A stretch of DNA of 64,000 nucleotides from Marinimicrobium agarilyticum DSM 16975. Lineage in GTDB: Bacteria > Pseudomonadota > Gammaproteobacteria > Pseudomonadales > Cellvibrionaceae. This document shows positions 9,723 through 18,216 of the stretch, in pieces (position 1 is the first letter of the stretch; each line of letters opens with the position of its first letter). Under the pieces are notes generated by a model. It saw only the letters and a program-made list of their open reading frames with translations. It ran no database searches and was not told the origin of the DNA. The stretch spans positions 394,964 through 458,963 of the forward strand of contig NZ_AUHU01000005.1 of assembly GCF_000423345.1 (NCBI RefSeq), in the 5' to 3' direction. Both the position numbers and the translations under genes were made by a program.

Positions 9723-11135
9723 ATGATCATTCCCGTTATTCTCGCCGGGGGCTCCGGCTCCCGGTTGTGGCCCCTGTCCCGGAAGCACTACCCCAAGCAA
9801 CTGCTAAAGCTCTTTGGGGAAACCACCATGCTGCAGCAGACTTTGCTGCGCCTGGAGGGCGTGCCCGAGCTGGGCGACCCGATTGTGGTGTGCAACGAAG
9901 AGCACCGCTTCATGGTCGCGGAGCAGCTCAATGAAATCGGCCGATCGGAAGCCTCCATTCTGCTGGAGCCCGTCGCCCGCAACACAGCACCAGCGCTGGC
10001 TTTGGCGGCGGTCAAGGCACGCACTCTGGTCGATAATCCCACGTTGCTGGTGCTCGCGGCTGATCACATGATCCGCGACATCGAGACGTTTCATGCGGCC
10101 ATCGACGCGGCGATCAATGCCGCCGAGGCGGACAAGCTGGTGACGTTCGGCGTCCAGCCCACCCGCCCGGAAACCGGCTACGGCTACATCAAAACCGACC
10201 GAAGCGGTAGCGGGCAGAGCAGCTATCCGGTCCAGCAGTTCGCTGAAAAGCCGGACCTGCCCACCGCCGAACGTTATTTGGCCGAAGGCAACTACTACTG
10301 GAACAGTGGCATGTTCGTGTTCCGGGTGAAGCCGTTTCTCGAGGAACTGGAGCGCTGCTCCCCCGCGGTGCTCCACGCCGCTCAGGCTGCCTACGACAAC
10401 GCCACCACAGACCTGGACTTTGTCCGTATCGACCGCGACGCCTTCGCGCAAGCTCCGGATATTTCCATTGACTACGCGGTGATGGAAAAGAGCCGCAACG
10501 TGGTCTGCGTACCGCTGGACGCCGGCTGGAGCGACGTCGGTTGCTGGCAGTCCTATTGGGAGTTGTCCGATAAGGACGAGAACGGCAACAGCTTCGTGGG
10601 CGACGCCATTGATGTGGGCTCCAAAAACACTCTGGTGTTCTCCCAGGACAAGTTGGTGGCGACCATTGGCGTGGACAATCTGATGGTGATCAACACCCCG
10701 GACGCGGTTCTGGTGGCGAACAAGAACGACGCCCAGCAGGTCAAGAAGGTGATCGCGGAGATCGAGCGGCGCAACCGCACTGAGCATCTGCAGCACCGGG
10801 AGGTTTATCGCCCCTGGGGTTGCTACGATTCGGTGGATGAGGGTACCCGCTACCAAGTCAAACGCATCCGGGTGAAGCCGGGCGCGAGCCTGTCGTTGCA
10901 GATGCATTACCACCGTGCCGAGCACTGGGTGGTGGTAAAGGGCACTGCCAAGGTGGAGCTGGACGACAATACCGTTCTGCTGTCCGAGAATGAGTCCACT
11001 TACATTCCCATCGGCACCCGTCACCGCCTCAGCAACCCGGGCAAGATTCCCCTGGAAATCATCGAGGTCCAGTCTGGTCCTTACCTGGGCGAGGACGATA
11101 TCCAGCGTTTCGACGATGAATATGGTCGGGCTTAG
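9723..11135 (+). CDS. manC: Mannose-1-phosphate guanylyltransferase / mannose-6-phosphate isomerase
   Basis: This is a type II bifunctional enzyme of 470 residues. The N-terminal nucleotidyltransferase has GGSGSRLWPLSRKHYPKQ at 9-26 and an FVEKP-like FAEKPD, and makes GDP-mannose. The C-terminal cupin, from about residue 355 (YRPWGCYDSV), holds the metal-binding QMHYHRAEHW at 393-402 and isomerises fructose-6-P to mannose-6-P. It starts seven bases after galU. Together with manB it covers the whole route from fructose-6-P to GDP-mannose. It is followed by a 706-base gap packed with palindromic repeats. Confidence 0.95.
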   Translation: MIIPVILAGGSGSRLWPLSRKHYPKQLLKLFGETTMLQQTLLRLEGVPELGDPIVVCNEEHRFMVAEQLNEIGRSEASILLEPVARNTAPALALAAVKARTLVDNPTLLVLAADHMIRDIETFHAAIDAAINAAEADKLVTFGVQPTRPETGYGYIKTDRSGSGQSSYPVQQFAEKPDLPTAERYLAEGNYYWNSGMFVFRVKPFLEELERCSPAVLHAAQAAYDNATTDLDFVRIDRDAFAQAPDISIDYAVMEKSRNVVCVPLDAGWSDVGCWQSYWELSDKDENGNSFVGDAIDVGSKNTLVFSQDKLVATIGVDNLMVINTPDAVLVANKNDAQQVKKVIAEIERRNRTEHLQHREVYRPWGCYDSVDEGTRYQVKRIRVKPGASLSLQMHYHRAEHWVVVKGTAKVELDDNTVLLSENESTYIPIGTRHRLSNPGKIPLEIIEVQSGPYLGEDDIQRFDDEYGRA

Positions 11136-11154
11136 GTTTTTGGAGTTGATGTGA

Positions 11155-11256
11155 TGGTCCGGCCAGAGGTGGGGTAAGGCTTTCCAAGACACGCCGTTAA
11201 TACGGTTCTACGCGCTCCACGGTCTCGAAAGACCTTACCCCACCTAGAGCCTCGGT
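11155..11256. repeat. Palindromic repeat family 1, copy A (short loop)
   Basis: The outer stem 11167-11179 pairs exactly with 11233-11245. Inner pairs TTTC/GAAA and AGAC/GTCT continue towards a shortened loop that keeps ACGCCGT on one side and GCTCCACGG on the other. The flanks GTCCGG and CCTCGGTGC match those of copy C. It starts 30 bases after the manC stop. The loop is about 20 bases shorter than in copies C, E and F. Confidence 0.85.
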
Positions 11257-11286
11257 GCGATATTCTGGGCTCGGGGGCTTATGACT

Positions 11287-11388
11287 CGTAGGGTAGGTAA
11301 GGCGTTAGCCGCCACCTACCACCTTAAGGCTATCCGCTTTCCGACACTCTCTTCCGCAGGTGGCGGCTAACGCCTTACCTACGCTACG
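11287..11388. repeat. REPIN-like repeat family 2, copy H1
   Basis: A 25-base arm at 11293-11317 is perfectly complementary to 11358-11382, and the match extends outward to CGTAG with one mismatch. Each arm is itself a small hairpin (GTAGGT...ACCTAC). This gives two inverted REP-like units separated by about 40 bases. The same sequence style recurs at 19238-19275 and 23488-23570. Confidence 0.8.
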
Positions 11389-11404
11389 CAAAGATTTGAA
11401 CGTT

Positions 11405-11580
11405 GGCACTGAGGGCTGAGCAGGGCATACCCCTCCAAGACCGTGGAGCGGGGGACCCGCGATTCGAGCCCCCAGGGGCCGCTCTTTGGCATCCATGCCA
11501 TCGCGGCATTAGTGAATCCCTTCACGTCATGGGTTTACGGCGTGTCTTGGAGGGGTATGTCCTGCTCAGCCCGGGCTCTC
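11405..11580. repeat. Palindromic repeat family 1, copy B (enlarged loop)
   Basis: The stem 11413-11441 pairs with 11544-11572 in 28 of 29 positions, the exception being a G-T wobble. The core is in the reverse orientation relative to A, C and E. The loop is 102 bases instead of 51: the conserved core is split after GAGCCCCC by about 50 extra bases before ATGGGTTTACGGCGT. The flanks GGCACTGAGG and CCGGGCTC fit the family ends. Confidence 0.85.
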
Positions 11581-11841
11581 TATGCCCATATAAACCAAAA
11601 TAGCGCCCAATCAAAGCCAGTTCTTGCCATATCCCCCACAATCTGCTAGCCTGCCGCGCTTGCTGGAGAGTGTATCCAACTCGTTGTTTACGATCCCTGG
11701 CATAGCAGGCCTGGCTGGCGCCAGCTTCGAAAGCCAGATCCCTGCTCAAACTTAACCGGCCCGTACAACTGGCAGTACGGTAAACCCGTGTAAAGAGCGA
11801 CCACATCCCACCGCTCCACCGGGTATTGATAGGGTATATGA
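11581..11841 (+). promoter_or_regulatory. rpsA upstream leader region
   Basis: This 261-base stretch between copy B and rpsA has no convincing gene. It contains small hairpins, such as CTGGCTGGCGCCAG with its neighbour around 11708-11735, and CGTAC...GTACG around 11762-11780. It must hold the rpsA promoter and the translational operator expected for S1 autoregulation. I cannot assign exact promoter boxes. Confidence 0.35.
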
Positions 11842-13527
11842 ATGACCATGAGCGAAAGTTTTGCTGAACTGTTCGAAGAGAGCTTAAAAACCGTTGACAT
11901 GCAGCCCGGCACCATCGTGACCGGCGTTGTCATCGACATGGACAAAGACTGGGTTACGGTACACGCCGGCCTCAAGTCTGAAGGCGTCATCCCCGCCAAC
12001 CAGTTCCTCAATGAAGACGGTGAACTGGACCTGCAAATCGGCGACGAAGTGCAAGTGGCCCTGGAAACCGTAGAAGACGGTTTCGGCGAGACCCGTCTGT
12101 CCCGTGAAAAAGCCAAGCGCGCTGAAGCCTGGAAAGTGCTGGAAGCCGCTCACTCTGCCGACGAAGTGGTTAAAGGTGTTATCAACGGTAAGGTTAAAGG
12201 TGGCTTCACCGTGGATGTGTCCAGCATCCGTGCCTTCCTGCCGGGCTCTCTGGTAGACGTTCGCCCCGTGCGCGATACCACCCACCTCGAAGGGAAAGAG
12301 CTGGAATTCAAGGTAATCAAGCTTGACCAGCGTCGTAACAACGTCGTGGTGTCTCGCCGTGCCGTTCTGGAGCAAGCCAACTCCGAAGAGCGTGAAGAAC
12401 TGCTGGCTACCCTGCAAGAGGGTATGACCATTAAAGGTATCGTCAAGAACCTGACCGATTACGGCGCCTTCGTCGATCTGGGCGGTGTTGACGGCCTGCT
12501 GCACATCACCGATATGGCCTGGAAGCGCATCAAGCATCCGAGCGAAATCGTGAATGTCGGCGACGATATTGAAGTAAAAGTCCTGAAGTTCGACCGCGAG
12601 CGCAACCGCGTTTCTCTTGGTCTGAAGCAGCTGGGTGAAGACCCCTGGGTCAACATCACCGCTCGCTACCCGGAAGGCGTCAAGGTCAAGGCCGTTGTCA
12701 CCAACCTGACCGACTATGGCTGCTTTGCCGAACTGGAAGAGGGTGTGGAAGGTCTGGTTCACGTCTCCGAAATGGACTGGACCAACAAGAACATCCACCC
12801 GTCCAAGGTTGTGAACGTGGGCGATGAAGTCGAAGTCATGATCCTGGATATCGACGAAGAACGTCGTCGTATCTCCCTGGGTATGAAGCAATGCCAGGAA
12901 AACCCCTGGGACGTATTTGCTCGCACCTACGCCAAGGGCGACAAGATCACCGGTAAAATCAAATCCATTACCGATTTCGGTATCTTCATCGGTCTGGATG
13001 GCGGTATCGACGGTCTGGTGCACCTGTCCGACATCTCCTGGCACGAAACCGGGGAAGAAGCGGTACGCAAGTACAAGAAGGGCGACGAGCTGGAAACTGT
13101 GGTTCTGGCCATCGACCCCGAGCGCGAGCGTATCTCACTGGGCATCAAGCAGCTGGAAACCGACCCCTTCTCTGAATACCTGGCCGAGAACGACAAAGGT
13201 TCCGTGGTCAAGGGTATCGTGAAGGAAGTCGAAGCCAAGGCGGCCATCGTGACTCTGGCGGAAGACGTGGAAGCGACTTTGAAGGCCTCTGAACTGAGCC
13301 GTGAAAAAGTTGAAGACGCGCGCAACGTACTGAAAGAAGGCGAAGAAGTCGAAGCCAAAATCATCAGTGTTGACCGCAAAAACCGCACCATCAACTTGTC
13401 CGTGAAGTCGAAAGACGTTGCGGAAGAGAAGACTGCGGTGAAAGAGCACAGCGCCAAAGCTTCTGAGCAGAGCTCGCCCACCACGCTGGGTGACCTGATC
13501 AAGGCGCAGATGAAGAACCAAGACTAA
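11842..13527 (+). CDS. rpsA: 30S ribosomal protein S1
   Basis: S1 is the mRNA-binding ribosomal protein needed to initiate translation of most messages. The 561-residue protein has the standard length and six S1/OB repeats. Repeats 3-6 are easily recognised by recurring phrases such as [39 protein letters not shown] and [20 protein letters not shown]. The usual rpsA partners are missing: cmk lies more than 4 kb upstream behind sugar-nucleotide genes, and no ihfB follows. A second in-frame ATG at 11848 ([13 protein letters not shown]) could be the true start. Weak AGGGTA precedes both, fitting S1's own poor Shine-Dalgarno use and autoregulation. A strong terminator follows. Confidence 0.97.
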   Translation: MTMSESFAELFEESLKTVDMQPGTIVTGVVIDMDKDWVTVHAGLKSEGVIPANQFLNEDGELDLQIGDEVQVALETVEDGFGETRLSREKAKRAEAWKVLEAAHSADEVVKGVINGKVKGGFTVDVSSIRAFLPGSLVDVRPVRDTTHLEGKELEFKVIKLDQRRNNVVVSRRAVLEQANSEEREELLATLQEGMTIKGIVKNLTDYGAFVDLGGVDGLLHITDMAWKRIKHPSEIVNVGDDIEVKVLKFDRERNRVSLGLKQLGEDPWVNITARYPEGVKVKAVVTNLTDYGCFAELEEGVEGLVHVSEMDWTNKNIHPSKVVNVGDEVEVMILDIDEERRRISLGMKQCQENPWDVFARTYAKGDKITGKIKSITDFGIFIGLDGGIDGLVHLSDISWHETGEEAVRKYKKGDELETVVLAIDPERERISLGIKQLETDPFSEYLAENDKGSVVKGIVKEVEAKAAIVTLAEDVEATLKASELSREKVEDARNVLKEGEEVEAKIISVDRKNRTINLSVKSKDVAEEKTAVKEHSAKASEQSSPTTLGDLIKAQMKNQD

Positions 13528-13548
13528 TACGTTAGTCAGGTTGTTCTG

Positions 13549-13579
13549 AAAAAGGTCGGCATTTGCCGGCCTTTTTTTT
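13549..13579 (+). terminator. Rho-independent terminator of rpsA
   Basis: AAAGGTCGGC pairs with GCCGGCCTTT around an ATTT loop and is followed by a run of eight T (13572-13579). It lies about 22 bases after the rpsA stop, so rpsA transcription ends here and does not reach the ATP-grasp gene. Confidence 0.9.
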
Positions 13580-13786
13580 GCCTGAAATTTATTCTGTTGC
13601 CTGAATCAACACCTTTGATCTCCGGTGTGGGCACATATAACTATAAAGTATAGCGAATGTCCAAAATAGTCCGGTTTTTGTTGGTAGTACACGCCTTCGT
13701 CCTCTAAGGTATAAGTAAGTGCCGCTAATGGCTGTTTTTTTCAGCGATAGCAGGCAACCCACTCAGCTGTAACTAAGAGGTCAACT

Positions 13787-15028
13787 ATGGCGAATCGAGG
13801 AGAGCAGAATGTAAACCCCGAGAAGGGTTATATTGCATTGTTGGGATGGTCGTTGGGAGCCATTGAAGCGGCCGATAAGTTTGATCGGCGCTATGTGGTG
13901 GTCGCCCCGGACTGGGCGGAAGACTACTGCAAAGAACACGACATTCCCTATATCTCCTGGAACTTTGAACGGCTGAACGACCGCTCCATGGAAATCGCGC
14001 AAACGCTGAAGGATATGGGCGTGGATGTGGCGATTCCGCTTTTTGAGGAAACGGTAGAATGGGCCGGCGCCATCAATTCTGTGTTGTTGGATAACCCCCG
14101 TCTTTTTGGTCAGGCCATGCTCTTGCGCGACAAAGCGTTGATGAAGCGGCGCGCCCAGCTTGGTGGCATCCGGGTGGGTATTTTCGAAGAGGCCCATGAT
14201 AAAGAGGATGTGGTGCGTTTTCTCAAGCGGGTCAATCAGACTCTACTCAAGCTGGACGGGGACCCCAACGACCCGATTCACCTGAAAGCCTTTGATAAAG
14301 CAGGGTGTCTGGGTCACCGGGTAATTCGCACGCCAGACGAAGTGGATGTGATCCCCGATGAAGAATTCCCCGTGCTGATGGAATCGCATCTGGACGGCTG
14401 GGAGTTCGCAGTGGAAGCCTGGATTCACAATGGTAAAATCCGGTTTCTGAATCTTTCCGAATACGTCACTCTGGGCTATTCGGTATTCGTTCCCGCTACA
14501 CCCGAGCTGGAAAAATACCGGGAGCAGATTACCAAACAGATAGAAAAGCTGATTAAAACCTTCGATATCGAATTTGGCTTCGTTCACCCGGAATACTTTG
14601 TTACCAGTGATGGTGAAATGTACTTTGGGGAAGTGGCATACCGCCCACCCGGCTTCAAGGTGTTTGAGTTGCTCGAACGTGCCTACGGGTTTAACGCGTA
14701 CCAGGGCATGATCCTCTCGTTTGATCCAAAAACGACGGAAGAGGAAATCACCAACTTCTTCCCTAAAGAGGTGGTCGACGCCAAAGGCCACGCGGGCTGT
14801 TTCGGGGTCTATCCGCGTCGGCGGGTGGTCAGCAAGCTGGAAATTCCGGAAGAGACGGAAGAGCATCCTTACTTCGATTTCCATGAACTGACGCCGCCGC
14901 TGGAAGAAACCGTGACCAAGCGGACCGCCTTTGGGACGCATTGGGGGCTGATTTACTTTTTCGGTGACGACCCCTACACAATGCGGGACCTGCTCAAACA
15001 TCAGGAAGACCTGGATTTCTATGTATAA
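13787..15028 (+). CDS. ATP-grasp domain protein, probable carboxylate-amine ligase
   Basis: The 413-residue protein shows ATP-grasp order. It has an N-terminal pre-ATP-grasp Rossmann-like part (IALLGWSLGAIEAADKFD, VDVAIPLFEETVEWA), then LRDKALMKRRAQLGG with the ATP-binding lysine region. The grasp subdomain (FPVLMESHLDGWEFAVEAW) and the metal-binding end (EMYFGEVAYRPPG) follow. Such enzymes use ATP to activate a carboxylate and join it to an amine or thiol; the substrate cannot be read from sequence. AAGAGG precedes ATG 13787. The gene lies 77 bases before a large unknown gene and probably forms a two-gene unit with it. I do not recognise a named family. Confidence 0.75.
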   Translation: MANRGEQNVNPEKGYIALLGWSLGAIEAADKFDRRYVVVAPDWAEDYCKEHDIPYISWNFERLNDRSMEIAQTLKDMGVDVAIPLFEETVEWAGAINSVLLDNPRLFGQAMLLRDKALMKRRAQLGGIRVGIFEEAHDKEDVVRFLKRVNQTLLKLDGDPNDPIHLKAFDKAGCLGHRVIRTPDEVDVIPDEEFPVLMESHLDGWEFAVEAWIHNGKIRFLNLSEYVTLGYSVFVPATPELEKYREQITKQIEKLIKTFDIEFGFVHPEYFVTSDGEMYFGEVAYRPPGFKVFELLERAYGFNAYQGMILSFDPKTTEEEITNFFPKEVVDAKGHAGCFGVYPRRRVVSKLEIPEETEEHPYFDFHELTPPLEETVTKRTAFGTHWGLIYFFGDDPYTMRDLLKHQEDLDFYV

Positions 15029-15105
15029 TCGATAGTCTTGGGCAGTCAAACTGCCGCGACATAGTAGACTGTCGTTTATTTCAAAATGAAAGGGTAATAA
15101 CCTGA

Positions 15106-17097
15106 GTGGATTCCGATAAACTGAAGCGGCTGTCCCAGCTGTTGGATGACGCCATCCAACAGCTGGCCGACAGCCGAGAGTTTGCCAAAATCACCAAGCT
15201 CCAGCGGCTGCTGGACATCGCCCGACGCGTTCTGCTCCAGGAGGGCGGCTGTGCCCTGCTGGAAGCCCGCGCCCAGCGGATGGAGGAGGCCGGCGTGTTC
15301 GATGGGTCCGACTGGGCCCAGCCCCAGACGCTGGTGCCGTCTCTCACCACGTATTCCCTGAAAAGTCCGGACGCGCCCACGGTGGTCATAGAGGCCATCA
15401 GTGAGCTGAGGTTGCTGGCTATCGCGCTCGGGGAATACATTCATCCTCATATGTCGGCCGAGCAGGCCCATCACTACTTGACCCAGGTCTTGGCCATCAA
15501 CCTGGAGCTGCTCTTTGGCGCGCCCAGTGAGGCCGAGCGCGAGCAGCAGGGGCGTTTGGCCCTGGCGACCCGGTCGTTCTATCGGCATTTGGCCGAGCGG
15601 ATCGGTTACGAGCACATCATCGATCAGTTGATCGAAGAAATCTGGCGGATTTTGCAGCAGCGGCCCATACAGGTCGATAGCGTCAAGCAGATGGTGACGC
15701 AGATCGCCGTCTGCCAGACCAACCCGGAGATTGATCTAGGGGTCAGCGGCCAGGGGGCCGATCGACTGATCAGCAGCCTCTATGGTCCGACCCAGGCCTG
15801 CCGGGAGGATCCGGGGATAGCCGTCTACCGCGAGCGCCTTGAAGCAATGGACGGTGGCGCACTTCAATATGAAGCCACCGGTTTTGCCCGGGCGATGCAC
15901 GATACCGGCCTGGTATCGCCGTATCACCCGATACTGCTTCGCCACCTGCTTGAACAGGGTGATTACCTGCTTTCCGAAGCCTTGGGGTTGTCCAGCACCG
16001 GGCGGGATTGTCTGCTGTGCTATGGAGACCTGGTCCGGGCCACTATTGATCAAGCCATTTTCCCGGAGACGGCTCAGGGCATTTACGGGCTCGCCCTGAT
16101 GCTTGAGCGCGGTATTCTCTACCAGCCAGCCTTGGCCCCGGCATTGTGGCGACAGCTGGCTCTGCCGGTTTCACCTTACTGTCAGGAGCGGTTGACCCTG
16201 ATTTTCGGCTCCCAGCCAGCGCCGTCAGCCTGGTTGATGCAGGGCGTGTTATGCATGTTGGGCCAACCCCTCGGCGTGGGGCAGGGCAACAACCCAACCT
16301 GCCAGTCCGCTCGAGCGCTCTCCATGTGGGCCTATAGCGACCCCGATTACTTGCTCCAGATGGTGGTCTGGGCCGCCCGGGATGATGAAATCATCATTCA
16401 CTTTGAAGGGCAGCCGATTTCTTCCCGAGAGAGTGAAGGCGGCGTCGCTTCCGACATTCCTATGGACCTGGACCCCGTGTCACTGCTCGTTGTGCCACAC
16501 CTGGACCGGATTTATGCGGAAATGGGTCGGCGGTGTATCGATCGTGAGGGTGACCCGCACCGCTGGGTGAACCCCGAGTTTCATGGCTGGTGGTCCGGCC
16601 GGGGCTTCCGGATCAATGTGGATGTCGCCACGGGTCAGCTTTGGGAGCTGGATGATTTCCTACGTCATTTTTACGCCAGCTACCACCCCTATTACAACGG
16701 CAACCAGCCGCTCATTCATCCTCAACCGGCCGGAATCGCTGTGACAGACAGCGCCGCCCGTTTCGTGGGGTGGCATGCCATTACCATTCTGCGAGTAACG
16801 TTGGACCCGAAAGAGGTGATGCGGGTGTACTTCTTCAACCCCAACAACGACAGTGGGCAGGATTGGGGCGACGATGTTCTGGTCAGTACGGCCGGAAAAG
16901 GCGAGCGCTTTGGAGAGGCGTCGCTTCCCTTCGAGCAGTTTGCCTCGCGTCTTTACATCTTCCACTTCGACCCTCTGGAACCGGGTGAGCTGGCGCGTGT
17001 CTCAGAGGATGAGCTGCAGCGGGTCAAAGACCGCATTGTCAAAAGCTGGGGCGCCGATCGATTGCCTGCGGATGAGCTTCAGGCAAGCCATTTCTAG
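15106..17097 (+). CDS. Uncharacterised 663-residue protein with possible papain-like (Cys-His-Asn) core
   Basis: I do not recognise this protein as a named family. It starts with GTG 15106, has no signal peptide or membrane segment, and the first ~400 residues look alpha-helical. The C-terminal part contains three ordered motifs. GVGQGNNPTCQSARALSMWA is a Gln then a Cys at the start of a helix. AARFVGWHAITILRV is a His before a beta strand. VYFFNPNNDSGQDWG is an Asn/Asp after a strand. This Q-C...H...N order is what papain-fold peptidases and transglutaminases show, so a catalytic role is plausible but inferred from motif order alone. The preceding ATP-grasp gene suggests paired ligase and peptidase (or acyl-transfer) functions acting on one substrate. 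Confidence 0.55.
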   Translation: MDSDKLKRLSQLLDDAIQQLADSREFAKITKLQRLLDIARRVLLQEGGCALLEARAQRMEEAGVFDGSDWAQPQTLVPSLTTYSLKSPDAPTVVIEAISELRLLAIALGEYIHPHMSAEQAHHYLTQVLAINLELLFGAPSEAEREQQGRLALATRSFYRHLAERIGYEHIIDQLIEEIWRILQQRPIQVDSVKQMVTQIAVCQTNPEIDLGVSGQGADRLISSLYGPTQACREDPGIAVYRERLEAMDGGALQYEATGFARAMHDTGLVSPYHPILLRHLLEQGDYLLSEALGLSSTGRDCLLCYGDLVRATIDQAIFPETAQGIYGLALMLERGILYQPALAPALWRQLALPVSPYCQERLTLIFGSQPAPSAWLMQGVLCMLGQPLGVGQGNNPTCQSARALSMWAYSDPDYLLQMVVWAARDDEIIIHFEGQPISSRESEGGVASDIPMDLDPVSLLVVPHLDRIYAEMGRRCIDREGDPHRWVNPEFHGWWSGRGFRINVDVATGQLWELDDFLRHFYASYHPYYNGNQPLIHPQPAGIAVTDSAARFVGWHAITILRVTLDPKEVMRVYFFNPNNDSGQDWGDDVLVSTAGKGERFGEASLPFEQFASRLYIFHFDPLEPGELARVSEDELQRVKDRIVKSWGADRLPADELQASHF

Positions 17098-17105
17098 TGA
17101 CTGAA

Positions 17106-17132
17106 CGTCGATCACTTATCAAGTGATCGACG
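17106..17132. promoter_or_regulatory. 27-base perfect palindrome upstream of the DUF883 gene
   Basis: CGTCGATCACTT (17106-17117) and AAGTGATCGACG (17121-17132) are perfect inverted repeats around ATC. It lies 9 bases after the previous stop and 44 bases before the next start. No T-run follows, so an operator for a dimeric regulator or an mRNA end hairpin are both possible. Confidence 0.45.
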
Positions 17133-17175
17133 CTGCGGTTGCTAGTATTAAAGAACCTGTTTGAAGGAGACGAAT

Positions 17176-17559
17176 ATGAGCGTGAAAGATTTGGTCAAGA
17201 CCGGCAACAAAGGTTCGAATACGTCTTCCGATCTCGCCGCCCTGAGGGCGTCGGCCACGGATAGCGCAGAGAAGATGTCTGAGGAGTTCCGCGAGCTGAT
17301 CGCGGACCTGGAAGGGCTGATCAAAAAGTCGAAAACCGCCACTGGAAAAGAGCTGGAAGAGGTGAGAGAGGCGCTGGATCACCGGGTCTCGGAAGCAAAA
17401 ACCTTGATGGAAGATCAAAGCCACGCTGTAGCCCAGAGGGCCAAACAAGCCTACGATGCTACCAGCGGCTATGTCCGCGAGCACCCGGTGGCGTCCTCCA
17501 CCGGAGCGCTGGTGGCATTGAGCGCAATCTGCGGCTACCTCTGGTGGCGTCAGCGTTAA
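17176..17559 (+). CDS. DUF883 / ElaB-YqjD-type membrane-anchored protein
   Basis: The 127-residue protein has a long charged alpha-helical stretch (EKMSEEFRELIADLEGL, ELEEVREALDHRVSEAK) followed by VREHPVASSTGALVALSAICG and YLWWRQR. This HPxxS plus a single C-terminal transmembrane segment plus an RR end is typical of DUF883. Family members ElaB and YqjD in E. coli sit in the inner membrane and bind ribosomes in stationary phase. GAAGGAG at 17163-17169 supports ATG 17176. A perfect palindrome upstream suggests its own regulation, and a long bidirectional hairpin ends the gene. Confidence 0.85.
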   Translation: MSVKDLVKTGNKGSNTSSDLAALRASATDSAEKMSEEFRELIADLEGLIKKSKTATGKELEEVREALDHRVSEAKTLMEDQSHAVAQRAKQAYDATSGYVREHPVASSTGALVALSAICGYLWWRQR

Positions 17560-17596
17560 ATTCGTATCCGAGGACGAACAGACGACTGGGACGACT

Positions 17597-17643
17597 ACAA
17601 CTGTTCGACCAAAGGGAGCGACTCCCTTTAGTCGAACAGTTGT
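17597..17643. terminator. Bidirectional hairpin between convergent genes
   Basis: A 21-base arm, 17597-17617, pairs with 17623-17643 with a single mismatch around a 5-base loop. It lies between the stop of the DUF883 gene (+) and the stop of the SRPBCC gene (-), whose last base it touches. The position and very stable stem suggest two-way termination, though T-runs are weak. Confidence 0.6.
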
Positions 17644-18119
17644 TATCGAACAACGTCCAGCAATTGATCCAAAGCGATTCCCCAACCCTCATGAAAGCCC
17701 ATCTGCTCATGTTTTTTCAGCGTCTCTTCATTGCCGTGCCGCGCGAGGGCGCGGTAAAGGGTGCCATCCGCTTCGGGGGTAAAGGTGACTACGGCGGTGA
17801 AGAAAGGCTCTTTGGCGGGTCGGTAACCCGGTAGAAGGGCGTCGGTGAAAACCAGCTTACGCTGGGGAACGATTTCCAGAAAGCAGCCTTCGTTGGGAAA
17901 CTCCTCCCCTTTGGGCGAGCGCATCACGGTGAAGAATCGCCCGCCGGGGACCAGGTCGAGGGCGCACTGGCTGACGGTCCAGGGGCGGGGGCAGAACCAC
18001 TGTTTCAGCAGCTCCGGCGTGGTCCAGGCCTTCCAGAGCTGTTCGGGGGTAGCGTCCACTTTCCGTTCCAGTACCAGGTCCAGGGCGGGGTCGGCTTCGA
18101 AGTATGAGTGTTGAGGCAT
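17643..18119 (-). CDS. SRPBCC / AHSA1-domain protein
   Basis: The 158-residue protein has the AHSA1-like START/Bet v1 fold pattern: [28 protein letters not shown], then a GGRFFTVM strand, LVFTDAL, and a C-terminal helix [15 protein letters not shown]. Family members bind hydrophobic ligands or, in eukaryotes, activate Hsp90. In bacteria most are uncharacterised, often stress- or efflux-linked. GGAG upstream of the ATG at 18119 supports the start. It is convergent with the DUF883 gene, and its stop codon overlaps the shared hairpin. It stands alone, without an ArsR regulator gene beside it. Confidence 0.85.
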   Translation of the reverse strand: MPQHSYFEADPALDLVLERKVDATPEQLWKAWTTPELLKQWFCPRPWTVSQCALDLVPGGRFFTVMRSPKGEEFPNEGCFLEIVPQRKLVFTDALLPGYRPAKEPFFTAVVTFTPEADGTLYRALARHGNEETLKKHEQMGFHEGWGIALDQLLDVVR

Positions 18120-18216
18120 GGTTTGGCTCCTTTTTTGGTTTTCAGGCCCGTCAGAAGTCGTCGGGATTCAGTGCATAGTCGCTTGAGCATAGACGAAATC
18201 GACAGGAGCAAGCCCT

